From positions 372,001 through 436,000 of the forward strand of contig NC_052612.1 in the NCBI RefSeq assembly GCF_016545825.1: a stretch of DNA of 64,000 nucleotides. The letters run 5' to 3'. The position numbers and the translations under genes are program-made. This document shows positions 33,943 through 46,059 of the stretch, in pieces (positions within the stretch are counted from its first letter, which is position 1; every line of letters starts with the position of its first letter). The notes beneath the pieces are model-generated. The model had not been told where the DNA came from and searched no databases. It saw nothing but the letters and a program-made list of their open reading frames with translations. This DNA is from Eucalyptus grandis. Its lineage: Eukaryota > Streptophyta > Magnoliopsida > Myrtales > Myrtaceae.

Positions 33943-36900
33943 ACTCTTCCCCTCCTATAAAATTTCGTCCTCGAAATTTAGACCATTACAATCCTTAAGA
34001 AAAAAGGTGGGCGTATCTTCGTCTCATCAAGTCTCACTTTCCCCGGTTGCTTCTTCGGTCTCATGGTGTTGTCAGACCACTTTAACCAAAGGGACCATCA
34101 TGGTACACAAAATCTGCTCTTTCTGATCCCCAATCTGAACCAGGCTTTCCACGTGTGACACTCTGTCGTCCACGCCTAATTCTTCAAGATTTAGCACGTG
34201 GAGTGCAGTTGGCTCATACGTCCTCAACCTCGACACATGAAAGATGTCATGCACTTACGCCTACCTCGTCAACAACGTTAAACGATACGTTAGCATCCTG
34301 ATTCTCTCTCTAGAATCTCAAAGGAACCTACGTACCTTGGTTTCAGTTTTCCCTCTTTGCTAAAGCGCAAGGCATCCCTCGTTGGTGACACCTTTAGAAA
34401 GATGTTATCACCAATTTGGAACTCTAAGGGCCTTCAATGCTCAACGATACAACATTTCTGGCGGCTATGAATGGTCTTGAATCTATCTTTGATCACGGTA
34501 ACTACAATCACTGATTACTGAACCAACTCTGGGCCATGACCTTTCTTTCTCTAACCTCATCTCAACAAACTAAAGTTCCGTACACTCTGCTCAGTCCTGC
34601 TTCAAAGGGAATCATCTTACTATTCTGCTGAAACTAGGAATCCTCAGGTCTTGATCTGATGTAAATTCATCACCGACACTCCATGCAGATGAACTATCTG
34701 ACACACATACACTTATGTATGCCTATTCAAATCGAGATCTTTTCCTACTGCACTGAAGTGAGCCGACTTCGTCAGTCTGTTAACCACTATCCAAATTGAA
34801 TCATTGCCTCTCTGATTCCTTGACAAGCTCGTCACAAGGTTCATAGTGATATATGTCCATTCCCACTCGGGACTCTTGAGTGATTGTAAAAGTCTTCTCG
34901 GCTTACATTACAGAACTTCTACTCATTAGCACATCTAACACTTGCAACTTGTCCGACGATAACTATACTTATATCGGTCTACCAATCGGCGACGTCGAAT
35001 CTAACCTACCTTGTACTGTCCAGTCGAACACTGCAACTGCTACCGTGAATTCCTGACAAAGTCTCTTCCTTGAGTGTTACATCATCAGGTACACCCAATT
35101 ACTCTCGGAACTTGAGTATTCCATCCTCAGAAATCTAAAAGTCAGCATCTCTCTTATCAATATCCTCTTGCAAGATTTTCTGTACATCCTGGTCTGTCAA
35201 CTGAAGCATCTGATTTTAACTTGAATATCTTATTCAATTATGAGGGTGGCCATAAAATTAGAAAGGCGACCTACCTTAAATTTGAAAACCAAATTTTGAA
35301 CTTTCTCAAGTAAGGTCCATACTTTAAGTAGCATATGCACAAATGAAGACTCTCGATTCAACACATAGGTGACTTCTTTCATCCTTCTAGGGTGATACCA
35401 AATACCACCATCCTAGTCCTTCAAAAGTTTTGATTCACAGCACTATCTCATATTTAATTCCTTCTAAGAGAATAAATACTGGAGACTTTGTTGGTCAGTG
35501 AAGATCCAAAATCTTTCTCTACACAACTAAAATCTCCAAATATTCAAATTGAAAATCATTGATATGAGTTCTATGTCATGCGTTGAAAAATTCAGCTCGT
35601 GAGGTCTCAACTAATGAGACGTGTGTGCAACAATCCTACCATGTTACATCAACATGCAATCCAGTCCCCTAAACAACGCATCACTATAGATCCCGTGTCC
35701 TCCAGGATTAGATGAAATGGTCGGTACAGGTGTGATAGTCAGCTTCTGCTTAAACTCTTGGAAACTACGCTCGCACTTGTCTGTCCACACGAACTTTTCT
35801 TCTTTCTTCAAGAGTCAGTCAACAGCGACACTGATGCTGAAAATTCTTTCACGAACCTTTTGCAGTAATCCAACCCAAACGGCTTCTGATCTTTGATACT
35901 ATTGTCGGTCTTGGTCCACTGATAGCTACTTCGATCTTGGTCGAATCCATGGAGATTCCCTCGCCTGAGGTCACGTGACCTAAGGATGCTACAAAAGTTA
36001 ACCAAAACTTGCACTCACTTAACTTAGCACACTATCCATGCATTCTCAAGGTCTAAAGTACCATTCTTAGGTGACTCTCATGCTCCTCAGCATTTCTTGA
36101 ATACACCAAAATATCATTAATAGACACGACCACGAACTGATCTAGATATTCCTTGAACACTCAGTTTGTCAAATCCATGACCGTAGCTAGAGCATTCATC
36201 AACCCAAATGGCATCACAATGAACTCATAATGACCATATCGAGTACGAAATGCTGACTTCGGAATGTCCTCCTTCCTGATCCTCAGTTGATGATATCTTG
36301 TCCTCAAGTCAATTTTAGAAAATATCAACACTTCTTGTAACTAGTCACACAGTTCATCGATCTTCAACCATGAATACTCATTCTTGATTGTCACCTGATT
36401 GAGTTGATGATAGTTGATACACAAACGCAACGAACCATCTTTCATTTTTCACAAACAAAACTAGTGCACTCCTAAGTGTTGCACTAGTATGTATGAATCC
36501 TTTATTCAACAATTCTCGTGTCTGTACCATCATTTCTTTCACTCTAGGCAATGACATTCGGTAAGGAGTCTTAGAAATTGACTATGTCCCAAGTGCTAAC
36601 TCAATCACAAATTTCTATCTCTTTCTTTGACGACAGGCCTGACAATTCTTGTGGAAGCACATCTAGAAATTCTTAAGACTATTGAGATGTCCTCAATCTT
36701 CAGTTCATCAATCTGTCTTATCTATGACAATCACTAGGTAACCTTGGTTACCCCTGTCTAACAAACGGGTTGCCTTCAAGTAACGAGATTAAGGAAATCG
36801 AGGGTCTTTCTCGACTCCTAATAAACTCGACACTTCCATAGACTAACAGATTAAGTTAGGTTACCTCACTACAACAATTCATCACCACAAGATGCTCTTT

Positions 36901-38019
36901 GAGCCAACTCATTTCATACATGACGTCAAAGTTATACCTCAACCAACTAGTCAAGTACAGCTCTAATAAGTGGTTCTTCTCCTACAACCTTAACCCAACA
37001 ACTGAAATTCCATAAATTTAATCCCCAAGACTCTGTTGCGCTACTCTGATAAAATCATCCTAAAAACATTCTTCCTCTTATCAGTGCATGGTTAGTTCCA
37101 TTCCTATCCCTTTCGCCATCCTAATGGCATCCTATCTGCGGTAGCGGTGTTAATGCTCCCTTGGACTCACATTGATAATCCCTCACCTTATGGCAGTGCT
37201 AGCCACATTTATAGCACGTTCTCGTTATACCAAGACACTAGATCAATCCATACTTCCTTCTACAAACTCAACACATAACTGGTGAGTCCTCTATCTCCTG
37301 TAGGATAACAGCATGCACTCTTACTTGCACCGGGGTCTGTCCCCAATACCCTACAGTGTGTTCTACGGCGCATTCCCACCGATTTGTCCCATCGGCCTTC
37401 GATGACCTTTTTCTAACCAGGTAACCCTATTGGTCACACTCAGAATAAGCACCCGTCTTAATAGGACACGGGGGTAATCCATGTCAGCTTCCATCAACAC
37501 GACACACTCCAATATGATTCATTGCTAACCTATCCATCCCACATTTCCAATTTGACGGAATAGGATACTTTTCTCCGATCATAGGCTCCTTCCCAAACCG
37601 ATTTCCATCTCTACTGAATCTTAACCTCGACTCGGATGGAACTGCTTACTCCCAAATCAAATCTCCATGTTGGACCACGGCAGGTGTGGCAACAACAATG
37701 GTTATGACACTAGTGACGGCAGTGACAGTGGCAACAGCGGCAGCTCAATCCTGAGCTTACTAGCTCAACCAACTCCAAGGAACACTAACGCCTGAACGAT
37801 CCATCAAACCCAGGATCGCTCGATGCTTCTACACTAGTATCGACCTGCCGCGATACTCTTACACTTGCGCTAGCCTGAGCCATACAAACAAGCCACCAAT
37901 CAGCTATCAATCACATGCACCAGCATGAAATTAAAGGCCATTCCTACTACTATCCCATAGACCATCGCACCTTATTATTTCAATCACTAAACTTCACTCT
38001 GATACCACTTAAACAGGGA
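33943..38019 (-). pseudogene. Gypsy-2 gag-pol remnants
   Basis: No frame exceeds about 70 codons, yet order and motifs survive on the minus strand. Near 37180 is a zinc-knuckle region. RT at 36450-36040 has its catalytic motif as SIND rather than FIDD (near 36120), so the first aspartate is lost. Near 34254-34072 a segment with HDIFHVSRLRTY precedes an acidic LNLEELGVDDRVSH run, the integrase C-terminal and chromodomain-linker signature of Tekay-like elements. Dense stops and indels make this a long-dead copy. Confidence 0.75.
37997..38009 (-). other. Primer-binding site of Gypsy-2
   Basis: The minus strand reads GTGGTATCAGAGT a few bases inside the 5' LTR end, complementary to initiator methionine tRNA. 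Confidence 0.85.
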
Positions 38020-41000
38020 TGTCACGCCCCGATCCTCCGAGCACGTGCCCATCCCACCTTGGTCGATTAATAGCGACGTCACAGGATGCATCGCTGACCC
38101 ATTTATTTTAATGTACATGCGGAAGTAGAAAAAACAATCCCTAGACAACAACAATATGGGATAGGAAAGTATGACCAATTTTTCACAAAATGCATTTTTA
38201 TAAACACACAGGTCTATACACAGAGGTTTACAAAAAGGGATCGGCTCCCAACAAAAGAGAATTATCCTACAACTAGCTAGTCAGACAATTTCGCCGATTC
38301 TTCAGGCTTCACCTATTAAACTCTGGAGCTTCTGATCCTCCACCAACACCATCTAAGAACCTGAAAATGGTTATACAATAACCAGTGAGACAATGTCTCA
38401 ACAAGTTCAACCCCCTAAGACTCGATTAGGAAGAAAATACGCCATAAGGGTTGTTGCGATAAGGCGAGCGATCAAACAATAATATAGACAGAAAAAGAAA
38501 AATAAATCGGACACCAGATTTACGTGATTCAATCGTAAAGACCTACGTCCACGAGGAGAGCAATAGCGAATTTCACTATAGATCAAGCGATACAAGGAGA
38601 TTACACACTCAAGTCACTCAAACACTCTCTCGATGTTTCCCAAACCCCAATTTAATCCAAACCCAAGTCACGGCACAAAATTATCACACAAGCTCAAAAC
38701 AAATGCTAAAAAGAACTCCTTTTCTTGATCGTGCTTCAGCTTGAAGACATGCGGCTCCTCCTTTTTATTCTCTCGTACGGGTGCAGCAGCAACACCCCGA
38801 AGAAAACCTCTTTCGCGGCTCCCTTCTTGCGACTTCTACGTAGGGTTTCGGCCAGCACTCTCCAGCAAAGAAGAAATCCTTTTATTCGTGTGCCCAAAGT
38901 CGAGGGCCCACCACCGTGGGCTTACGCGTGAGGATTCTTTCCTCTTTTATTTGCTTGTGTGCGTGTGTACCCAGAGTCAACACTTTGACTCTAGGCCCAC
39001 CACTTCTTCAACTTGCAGAGAACTTCTTTCCCTTTTATTAATGTGTGCCCATTTGGGCCCCACCATGGCTCAATAAAATTTTGGCTTCTCCTTTGCAATG
39101 GAAAGAAAAACTTTGCTGCACATATATTCTATTTTATTTTCTCTTTTCCAGTGAATCGCGTTTTATAAACGCTCAAACTCGAGACATATTTTAACAAGGG
39201 CTACCTAAGCACAATCAGGCATTAGAGGACTTACCTTGGCCTCAGTTTCTTCCTTCAAGTCAGTTCAATTTATCCAATCATTAAATCACATTAAATCCAC
39301 ACTTAGATCGAATCATCGATCAATCGACCTAGTCAATTAGATGTCATCACGACAATTTCTTAGTCAGCCCATTCAATACTATCTATAAGTCCAACCATAT
39401 TAGGAGTGCTCGCTCTAAGCTGATAAATAGATAGTATAGCTCGTGCTAAGCTGATTAATAGTGTACTGCTCTCACTAAGCTGACATATCGAACCATCGGG
39501 TTGATATAGCACACTAATAATACTCCTCTAAGCTGATAAAGTATATTGCTCACAATCTAAACTGACATATCAGAGCCTATAGGATGATATAATATACTAT
39601 TAATACTCTCTCTAAGCTGATAATATTGCTATTGCTAAGCTGATAAGGTACACTGCTCGCAATCTAAGCTGACATATCAGAGCCCGTGGGTTGATATAAT
39701 ATACCAATATACCGCTCTTAATATAAGATGACATATCGTCCACATGCTGATATAATATACCATCCCGAACCATACAATCAATTCATCATTTTTATCATAC
39801 CCAATAAAAATATACGTGTGGGTACACTGACTGCCTTAGCCAAATTACAATATTTTCACTTTTGAACTTCCCACCATTTTCCGTAGTCCCAAAATAGATT
39901 TTGGCGGCGTAGACCGACGCCCCGGCAATTTTCCAACTAATTACCAAAATTAATTAAATTGAGAATAAATTCCTAAGATCACAATTCATACATAATCGCA
40001 CAAATTAAAGCTCAATTAAATAAACAGATCACACCACCAATCAGGCATAAAATTCCTATCACCAATACTATCACGATCTAATTTCCGAAAAATAATTAAT
40101 TAATTAATTACGAAAATTAATTAAATAATGCCAATAATTTCAAAAACGCATACTTATGCCCGAAAAGCCTAATTATATGTTGGAATGGGCCCAAAAAAAT
40201 TCCGAGACTCATTAAATAAATATTAAAGTCTATCTACTTAATAATTACACAAAACTAACCACCTAACATGCATCGATAATTAACTAATTCACTAAACCGT
40301 TCTAACTATCCACTAAATCAATCTTAGTCTAAACTAAACAACCCTTAAGCGTCATTAACCTACTAAGCAAGGATTAGTGAGTTAAACTCACTTGTCGAAT
40401 GAACTGCATGGTTCGAAACGACGGGGACGCGGTAAGGATTAACTCTCTCCAAAGTAGGCCTAGCTTTCAAGGCCAAGAAGCGGGCCAAAACGAGCCAAAC
40501 GAGCTGCTAGAAACCCACATCTTTTGCTTCTAATAGCGGCTGGATGGAGGCTCAATTGGGGTGGAGATGGGCAGAGCTAAGCCAAGGGGACCAAATCGGG
40601 CTCATGTGAGGCTCCACGGCAACTCTGGCGATGGTCTATGGTGGTGGAGGCAAGCTGGACAGCCCTAGCAAGGCTAAGGCAGCTTGCTGGAATGGCGAAA
40701 CAAGCGAGACGGCATCGGAGTTGCGCGGCGAGGCAGAGGCATGCATGGGCGAGCGTGGGGCGGCAAGCGGCAACAGCGGCATGCGGTGGGGACGGGGTGG
40801 CTCGAATGGGCTTCGGCTGGTCTTCTAGCTTGCTAGGTGCGTCCGAACAAGACAATAAGAAAGGAGGAGGGGCGGTTGACCAACAGGTGAGTGAGAGAGG
40901 GAGAGAGGGAGACATGAGGGGACAAGGGACCTACCAAGCTTCCACCCTCATCTATCGGTCCCCTTGACGATTCCTCCACCACCAGCTGCCTTTCCTAGGC

Positions 41001-41890
41001 TGAAAATCAGCCACCAAAGCTCCATTTAGAGGACTTGAAATGGTCCAAAAGCTATAGGTGGTTGGGGGTAACGAATTTTACAAGATTTCCCCCCAAATTG
41101 GACTCTAATTTCTCCTTGACTCAACACAAATCGGCCTTTATAAATTCAAGCGACACCATATCGATCCACCGGTATTTTCCTCACCATTGATCCCACTTCT
41201 TTCAATTGCGTGATCAAAAATGGTCCCCGACATTTTCTATGTAAAAACAACCCTAAGACAACTTTTTTCCCAAAATGTCTCGGCTTGTAGAAAAATCTTT
41301 GGAGACGGGTCAATGCTCCTAACATGATTTGTGACATGACAGGACTTCCAATTTCTGAAATCAAGTTCAAATTCACAGTTAATTTCAATCTGACACTATT
41401 TTAGCGTGACCTAATCTACCCGGGCAGCTTTTAGGAATTTTTAGTGTAATTAACCTGTGGTCGATTTTCTTCAAGCCACACGTACCTCTTCAATACATTG
41501 GCAACTCTCGGTTGTCGTGAAAACCTTAAGATTTCAAATACAGACACGGGGCAATAAAATGATAGAAAAATCAGTCTAGTACTAATCAAAGATAATTTTC
41601 CAATGTAGTGGAGTCACCCATGTTTAACCACACATCTCAGTCAAACCGACCTATCTCTAATCTCTAAGCAATTTTTTATTGTGCCGTAATGATCTCTGCA
41701 GGTGAGCACGGTCGAGTAGTCAAGTCCTGGTCAAATCCTTAGGTCTATTGCATTAAAATCCCTTAATGACTTCCCTAGATAGTCTAGTTATCTCAGGAGT
41801 GATCAGCTCTGAGAATAACACTATATGTGCGTTAATGAAAAGCTCAATTAATTTAATTGAAAGCAAAACTGTAAAATTCAGGATGTCACA
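38020..41890 (-). repeat. 5' LTR of Gypsy-2, with nested insertion
   Basis: 3871 bp, TGTCACGCCCC to GATGTCACA. Removing the nested 745-bp element with one 5-bp target copy leaves about 3.1 kb, the fuller LTR form. It carries the CTAAGCTGATA tandem series (39410-39745) and GC-rich sequence around 40600-40900 that is open in several frames without domains. Confidence 0.92.
38452..39196. mobile_element. Nested 745-bp solo LTR
   Basis: TGTTGCGATAAGG to TTTTAACA, flanked by AGGGT (38447-38451) and AGGGC (39197-39201). The 3' LTR of Gypsy-2 lacks it: there AAGGGTTGCCTAAGC is uninterrupted. TG...CA ends, size and a 5-bp duplication indicate a solo LTR, probably Copia-type, inserted after Gypsy-2. 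Short frames at 38725-39076 lie inside it and are not genes. Confidence 0.85.
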
Positions 41891-42000
41891 CGCGACATTT
41901 TCAATATTAGCAAGGTGATTTTGCACATCACTCTGATTGGCCACTATTACTTGTGGCCATGCACAAGTTACTAGTGGTCGGTGATTGATAATCTCCGGAC
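41891..42000 (-). pseudogene. Gag-like retroelement ORF, right piece (split by Gypsy-2)
   Basis: The minus strand encodes QVIVANQSDVQNHLANIEN and then meets the Gypsy-2 insertion. Its frame joins that of 31543-31080 exactly when the 10.3-kb element and one target copy are taken out. A poly-A/T run at 42007-42021 lies just upstream and may mark decay of the frame. Confidence 0.6.
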
Positions 42001-42021
42001 ATTGTTTAAAAAAAAAAAAAA

Positions 42022-43121
42022 AGGATGCATGAGCACAAGAGTAAACGAAGATTGACCCATGGCAATGGTCCAGCTGTTTGTTTTTATTTATCAAAAGAGG
42101 ATTCTATGAACAAGACATTACTAACATCTGTGGAATTAAAATGATAGAAAAAAAAATTCTAGACATTGAACAAAAGTCCCTAAACAACGGGACTAGGAAC
42201 AAGTGTTTAGGGACTAGGAACAAGACGAAACTTCCTAAACATTGTCGCTAGGGGCACGTGACTGCTATTTTGTATGCGATGGGCAACCTTAGTCTTTCGA
42301 AGCTATATGCTTTATTGAACTTGCTCCAAGACATATACCCAGCTTATCCCCAAGTCCCTTTGTAGATGCTCAATTTGCTTCTATTAATTGTTTTTGTTAG
42401 TTAGGTCAGGGACCAACGGTCGCAATCTTGTTGAGATTCGGAAGTCACGGATGTAGCATTTAGAGCCATGATGGACCTTTTCTTGTCACCCGAGCCCTTC
42501 AGGCACCACGATCCTTCTACGATGGCATTTGCTCCATGTATCCTAATAATGTGAATCTTGATTGCGTAATAACGGCTTTTATGGGTGAAAGGATTGGAAA
42601 GATCTTTGTCTTGAGAGGCAGCCGGATCTCTTGAAGGGCTCCATATGGATGTGCCACCCTATATGGAGCGGCACCGGTGAGGCCGAGCAATAGGATCGAA
42701 TTGCAATGTTTATAGGCAAAGCGATCTCTCTTTTCAAGGAACAAACTAGCATACCACAGAAATGCCTCGGGAGTGGGGTTTAAGATATTTCACATATGTC
42801 GGCCGACAAGCCATTTAACCATATCCTTTACAAAAGTAGCGACACCTCAGGAAATCATATAAATTATACATTTATTTAGGATATTTCACATATGTAGATA
42901 GACAAGCCTTAATATTTTGTCATTTTGACTATTCTAAATTTCCAACAACCGTTCAAAAGAAAAGATTCTTCTCATTTCACGGGTTAAACCGGGTCGACCG
43001 ACCAATTTGGCAAACTATTTGAGTAATGCTATAGACCCTAAAATTGTCTTATTACCATGTGATGTACTAATCATAAATAGTTATTTAAACTATTAGGCAA
43101 TTTAAGCGCCCAACAGATATT
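42022..43121. other. No recognised gene
   Basis: Short minus-strand frames (for example 42517-42744) have no domain I can name. The sequence may continue the older retroelement in which Gypsy-2 lies. A phrase similar to ATTTAGGATATTTCACATATG occurs twice (42780-42800 and 42875-42895). Confidence 0.45.
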
Positions 43122-44722
43122 TAGAAAAAAAAAAATCCAAAACTCTTAAAATTAGTTTTTTTTTTTTTGTTAATTCAATCCTAAACTTTTCAATATTATT
43201 AATTGAGTCATCAACATCTTTACATTTTACCAATTGAGTCAATATGGTCAATCGGTTCCCACTGCAATTCGGTCTCACTTAGGATCCAAGAACGGTTCCC
43301 AATTTTTGGAAGTGGGAACAAGACCGGACCAGTCCAATACAGTTCCCAGGCTGTCCAATGGAGCTGGTGGCTTCACAGTAAATCGCCTATGCTCACTGGA
43401 TTTGAATGAAACCGACTGGGAATTCTGGAGCTCGCTCAAAAAGTTGCAGGGAAGTCACTGATCACCACCGCAAAGAGTTTGGAGGTATTGTAATGTTGAT
43501 GGTGCAGGTGAAGCGCGTCGTGAGGTGCTGGTCGAGGTGGGAACAAGACCGGACCAGTCCTGACTGAAGCAGTGTCGGAATTTGCTGGCTGCTGCTCGAG
43601 ATTGGAAGACCACCGGCGTCACAATTCCCGGCTGGTAGCTCCACATCGGATATGGAGGTGCTGGTCAAAAAAATCATCGGCGTTGGATGGTAGAGCCTGC
43701 TGGACGACGATTGGATCGTCAGAGCGAAGCAAGGAAGCTTGCCGATTTGCTGCGTTTGTCCTGGAAAAGGAACAGCGAGAGCTGGAAGTGGCGGCAAAGG
43801 CTTGAGGACATCTGGGAGTTGCAGACGTTTGTCGAGAATTGATTGCAAGCAGCGTGAACTCGTCGACGTCGACGATTGAGCAAGGAAAGCGTTGCAGCCG
43901 GTGGAGGGCACGGCACTACGGTGGGAAGAGTCGTGAAGCCGAGGCGTGAGAGGCGAGAGGGAAAGAGAGGAGGGTTGGCCACGTGAGTGTTGAGAGGCAG
44001 GTGTCGGACGATTCATTTTCATTAGGGTTTACATAACACCACTTTTCTTTAACAATTAAATATTAAAAAAATAAAGTAAATCAGTTCGGCTTCCACCTAA
44101 AACCAGAAACTGGACCACCAGTGATCAGTTCCAATTTTATGGAATTGGAAACTGGACCGGACCCATCACCAATTCCAATTTTATGGAACCAGGAACTAGA
44201 TCGATGCCCTTGAAAACCACCTAGAATCAGCTAGTCCGATCAAGTCTGGATAATTCCCGATTCGGGTGGTTCCCGTGCACACCTTATCGATCGCAGCCAT
44301 GGGCAAGGCTATGGCTGCCTCAAACAATAGTCGGCAAGGCCCTAGTGAGGTAGCTTGGGTTGCAGCCATGCCTATCAATGGTTTCGGCAAGTGTGGCCAC
44401 AAGCACCTTCAGCCACAGCCATGATCGTCTTGCCTAGTGGCCGGCAAGCTCTAACAATCCTCACTAGCCAGGTGGAAAAAAGAAAAAAAAGAAGAAGAAG
44501 AAGAAAGGAAAAAATGAGAAAATAAAAAAGAAAAGGATAAAAAAATAAAAATAATAATCCACGACAGCACCAATCATCCTTTATGACATTATGCACGTCC
44601 ACATAAACAATTTCCAATTAAAATTAGTCAAAAAAATAAGACTCAATTAATAAAATTAAAATATTTAGAATCGAATTGACAAAGATGTAATAGGTTTAGG
44701 ACTTTTACATAATTTTCCCCAT
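43122..44722. mobile_element. Long-TIR DNA-transposon-like element, about 1.6 kb
   Basis: The left end (43125-43230) and the reverse complement of the right end (44590-44722) share a diverged stretch including TTAATTCAATCCTAAAC versus TCAATTCGATTCTAAAT, then ATTAATTGAGTC, plus an oligo-T tract. Long terminal inverted repeats without a transposase ORF suggest a non-autonomous Mutator-like element. The interior has an exact direct repeat (GGGAACAAGACCGGACCAG at about 43314 and 43540) and possibly a second nested element. Exact ends and target duplication were not resolved. Frames within (43462-44022 and others) are not credible genes. Confidence 0.45.
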
Positions 44723-45024
44723 AAATCTATCACGTCACTTTACAAGTAAATTCAGCATATGTTTGATAGCCACATTAAGTCTTGAAGATTAAGCTTTTAA
44801 CTGCTTAATGTTATTAAGTGTGTTGTATAATTTCCAATTATACACGGCTTATTGAATATTTTAAGACCTGATGTAGTAAGTAAGGAATGACTTACTTAGT
44901 TGATTAACTTATAAAATATCCAATCAAGCTAAAAACTTATTAAATATATTGTTAAAACCTTCCAATAATCTTCCCTCTTCCACATTTTTAAAAATCTAAT
45001 TGAACTTATTGTCCGATCTCATTG
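44723..45024. other. AT-rich spacer
   Basis: Nothing recognised. AT-rich and without open frames of note. Confidence 0.5.
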
Positions 45025-45224
45025 ATTCAATTACTGGGGGGCCACCCCTCTCATGTGGGAAGGGGAAGGTGGGGGTTCAAATCCCCACCTTCTTATGAGA
45101 GGTTCGAGTGGAGACGATTTAACTTCAAGTATAAGTTTCATTCACGCCCCGCAATAAAAAGCGAAACAAAAATCTGAAAAGTGAGAGTTAAAGTAGAAGT
45201 AAAGTACAATTAACAAAAAAAAAA
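45025..45224 (+). mobile_element. Possible second SINE with poly-A tail
   Basis: Contains a strong B-box/T-arm-like hairpin, GGTGGGGGTTCAAATCCCCACC (about 45069-45090), with GGTTCAAATCC as the pol III B box, and ends in a run of 11 A (45215-45225). The 9-mer ATCTCATTG flanks it at 45016-45024 and 45225-45233, followed on both sides by TTCAA (with one extra A on the left). No clear A box was found, so the call is tentative. Confidence 0.5.
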
Positions 45225-45233
45225 ATCTCATTG

Positions 45234-46001
45234 TTCAAACAACTATTTATTTTGGTCTTCAAACATAAATACTTCAACACGCAACATTCGATACCCAAAT
45301 TTTCAGCACTTGTTTTTCAATATTAATATGCCAGCCATAAAGAGTGTTAATAGGTGTAGCCATTTTTTAAATTAGTTAGACCTGTTCAATAATAGAGATT
45401 AGATTAATTATATACTTCTTCAGTACGTGAAATACGCATATCTTAGCTAACAAGCTTGAACATTGTCTAATTCTGAATGTTGCGTAATTCTAATTTCTAA
45501 CTATGATTTAAGCACAAAAAGAAAACTCTGAGCTGAGTCGGGTTAAACAAGATTGACCCGACCCGACCCAACCCAATTTTTTTTAGTATGAGACAGGTTG
45601 ACACGGTTATTTAGAGGACTGAAGAAAGGTGCGTCCATACCCTATTTCTTAAAACGGGTCCAACTCTTCTTCGCCAGCAACATGCAAACATAATTTCAAA
45701 AAAATTGGAGGGATTGGTTTCCTCATTTTCGGTATTCCAACTTGGTAAAAATGAATTTCTACCCTTCCCTCGACGACACATGCTTGCGGGTGGTTGAACC
45801 ACGAGAATCATCATATAATTGTTCTTGACTTGTCACTTTCGGATAGCTTGCTTTCTCTTTTGCATGTAAGTAATAAGCTTCAAACGGAAACGCCAAAGGA
45901 GAAGAGAGATTATCAGTCACATTGTTGTCTTTATTCCATTCTCGATTTACCTCCTTCCCAAGCGATGCTTGCAAGGCTGGCTAAGCATAATTTCGTCATC
46001 T
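45234..46001. other. Upstream region of the third MEE60-like gene
   Basis: AT-rich to 45550, then unremarkable sequence. Small frames at 45611-45974 are on the opposite strand or lack domains. The last few hundred bases should include the promoter. Confidence 0.45.
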
Positions 46002-46010
46002 CTATAAAAA
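46002..46010 (+). promoter_or_regulatory. TATA box of the third MEE60-like gene
   Basis: CTATAAAAA lies 50 bp upstream of the proposed ATG at 46060. The spacing fits a short leader and supports placing exon 1 there. Confidence 0.55.
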
Positions 46011-46059
46011 CCCCGTCGGTGCGTAAGATTGGCAGTGAAGAATACAATACGAAGAAATC

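Larger units (their letters stand above)
31544..41890 (-). mobile_element. Gypsy-2: large-LTR Gypsy element, 10.3 kb
   Basis: Minus-strand element with 3' LTR 31544-33942, polypurine tract GGAGGGGAAGAGT (33943-33955), a decayed 4.1-kb interior, initiator-Met primer site (37997-38009) and 5' LTR 38020-41890. Flanks are TGCAA (31539-31543) and CGCGA (41891-41895), a 5-bp duplication in which both differences are CpG transitions. The LTRs differ in length because the 5' copy carries a nested 745-bp solo LTR and the 3' copy lacks about 727 bp. Remnants suggest the Tekay/Del chromovirus group. Confidence 0.9.

Noticed and set aside
43462..44022. 186-codon Ser/Pro-rich minus frame
   Set aside because: Low complexity, overlapping frames on the other strand and inside a transposon-like element.
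45069..45090. Possible tRNA gene from the T-arm-like hairpin
   Set aside because: No acceptor, D or anticodon arm could be folded around it; a SINE fits better.
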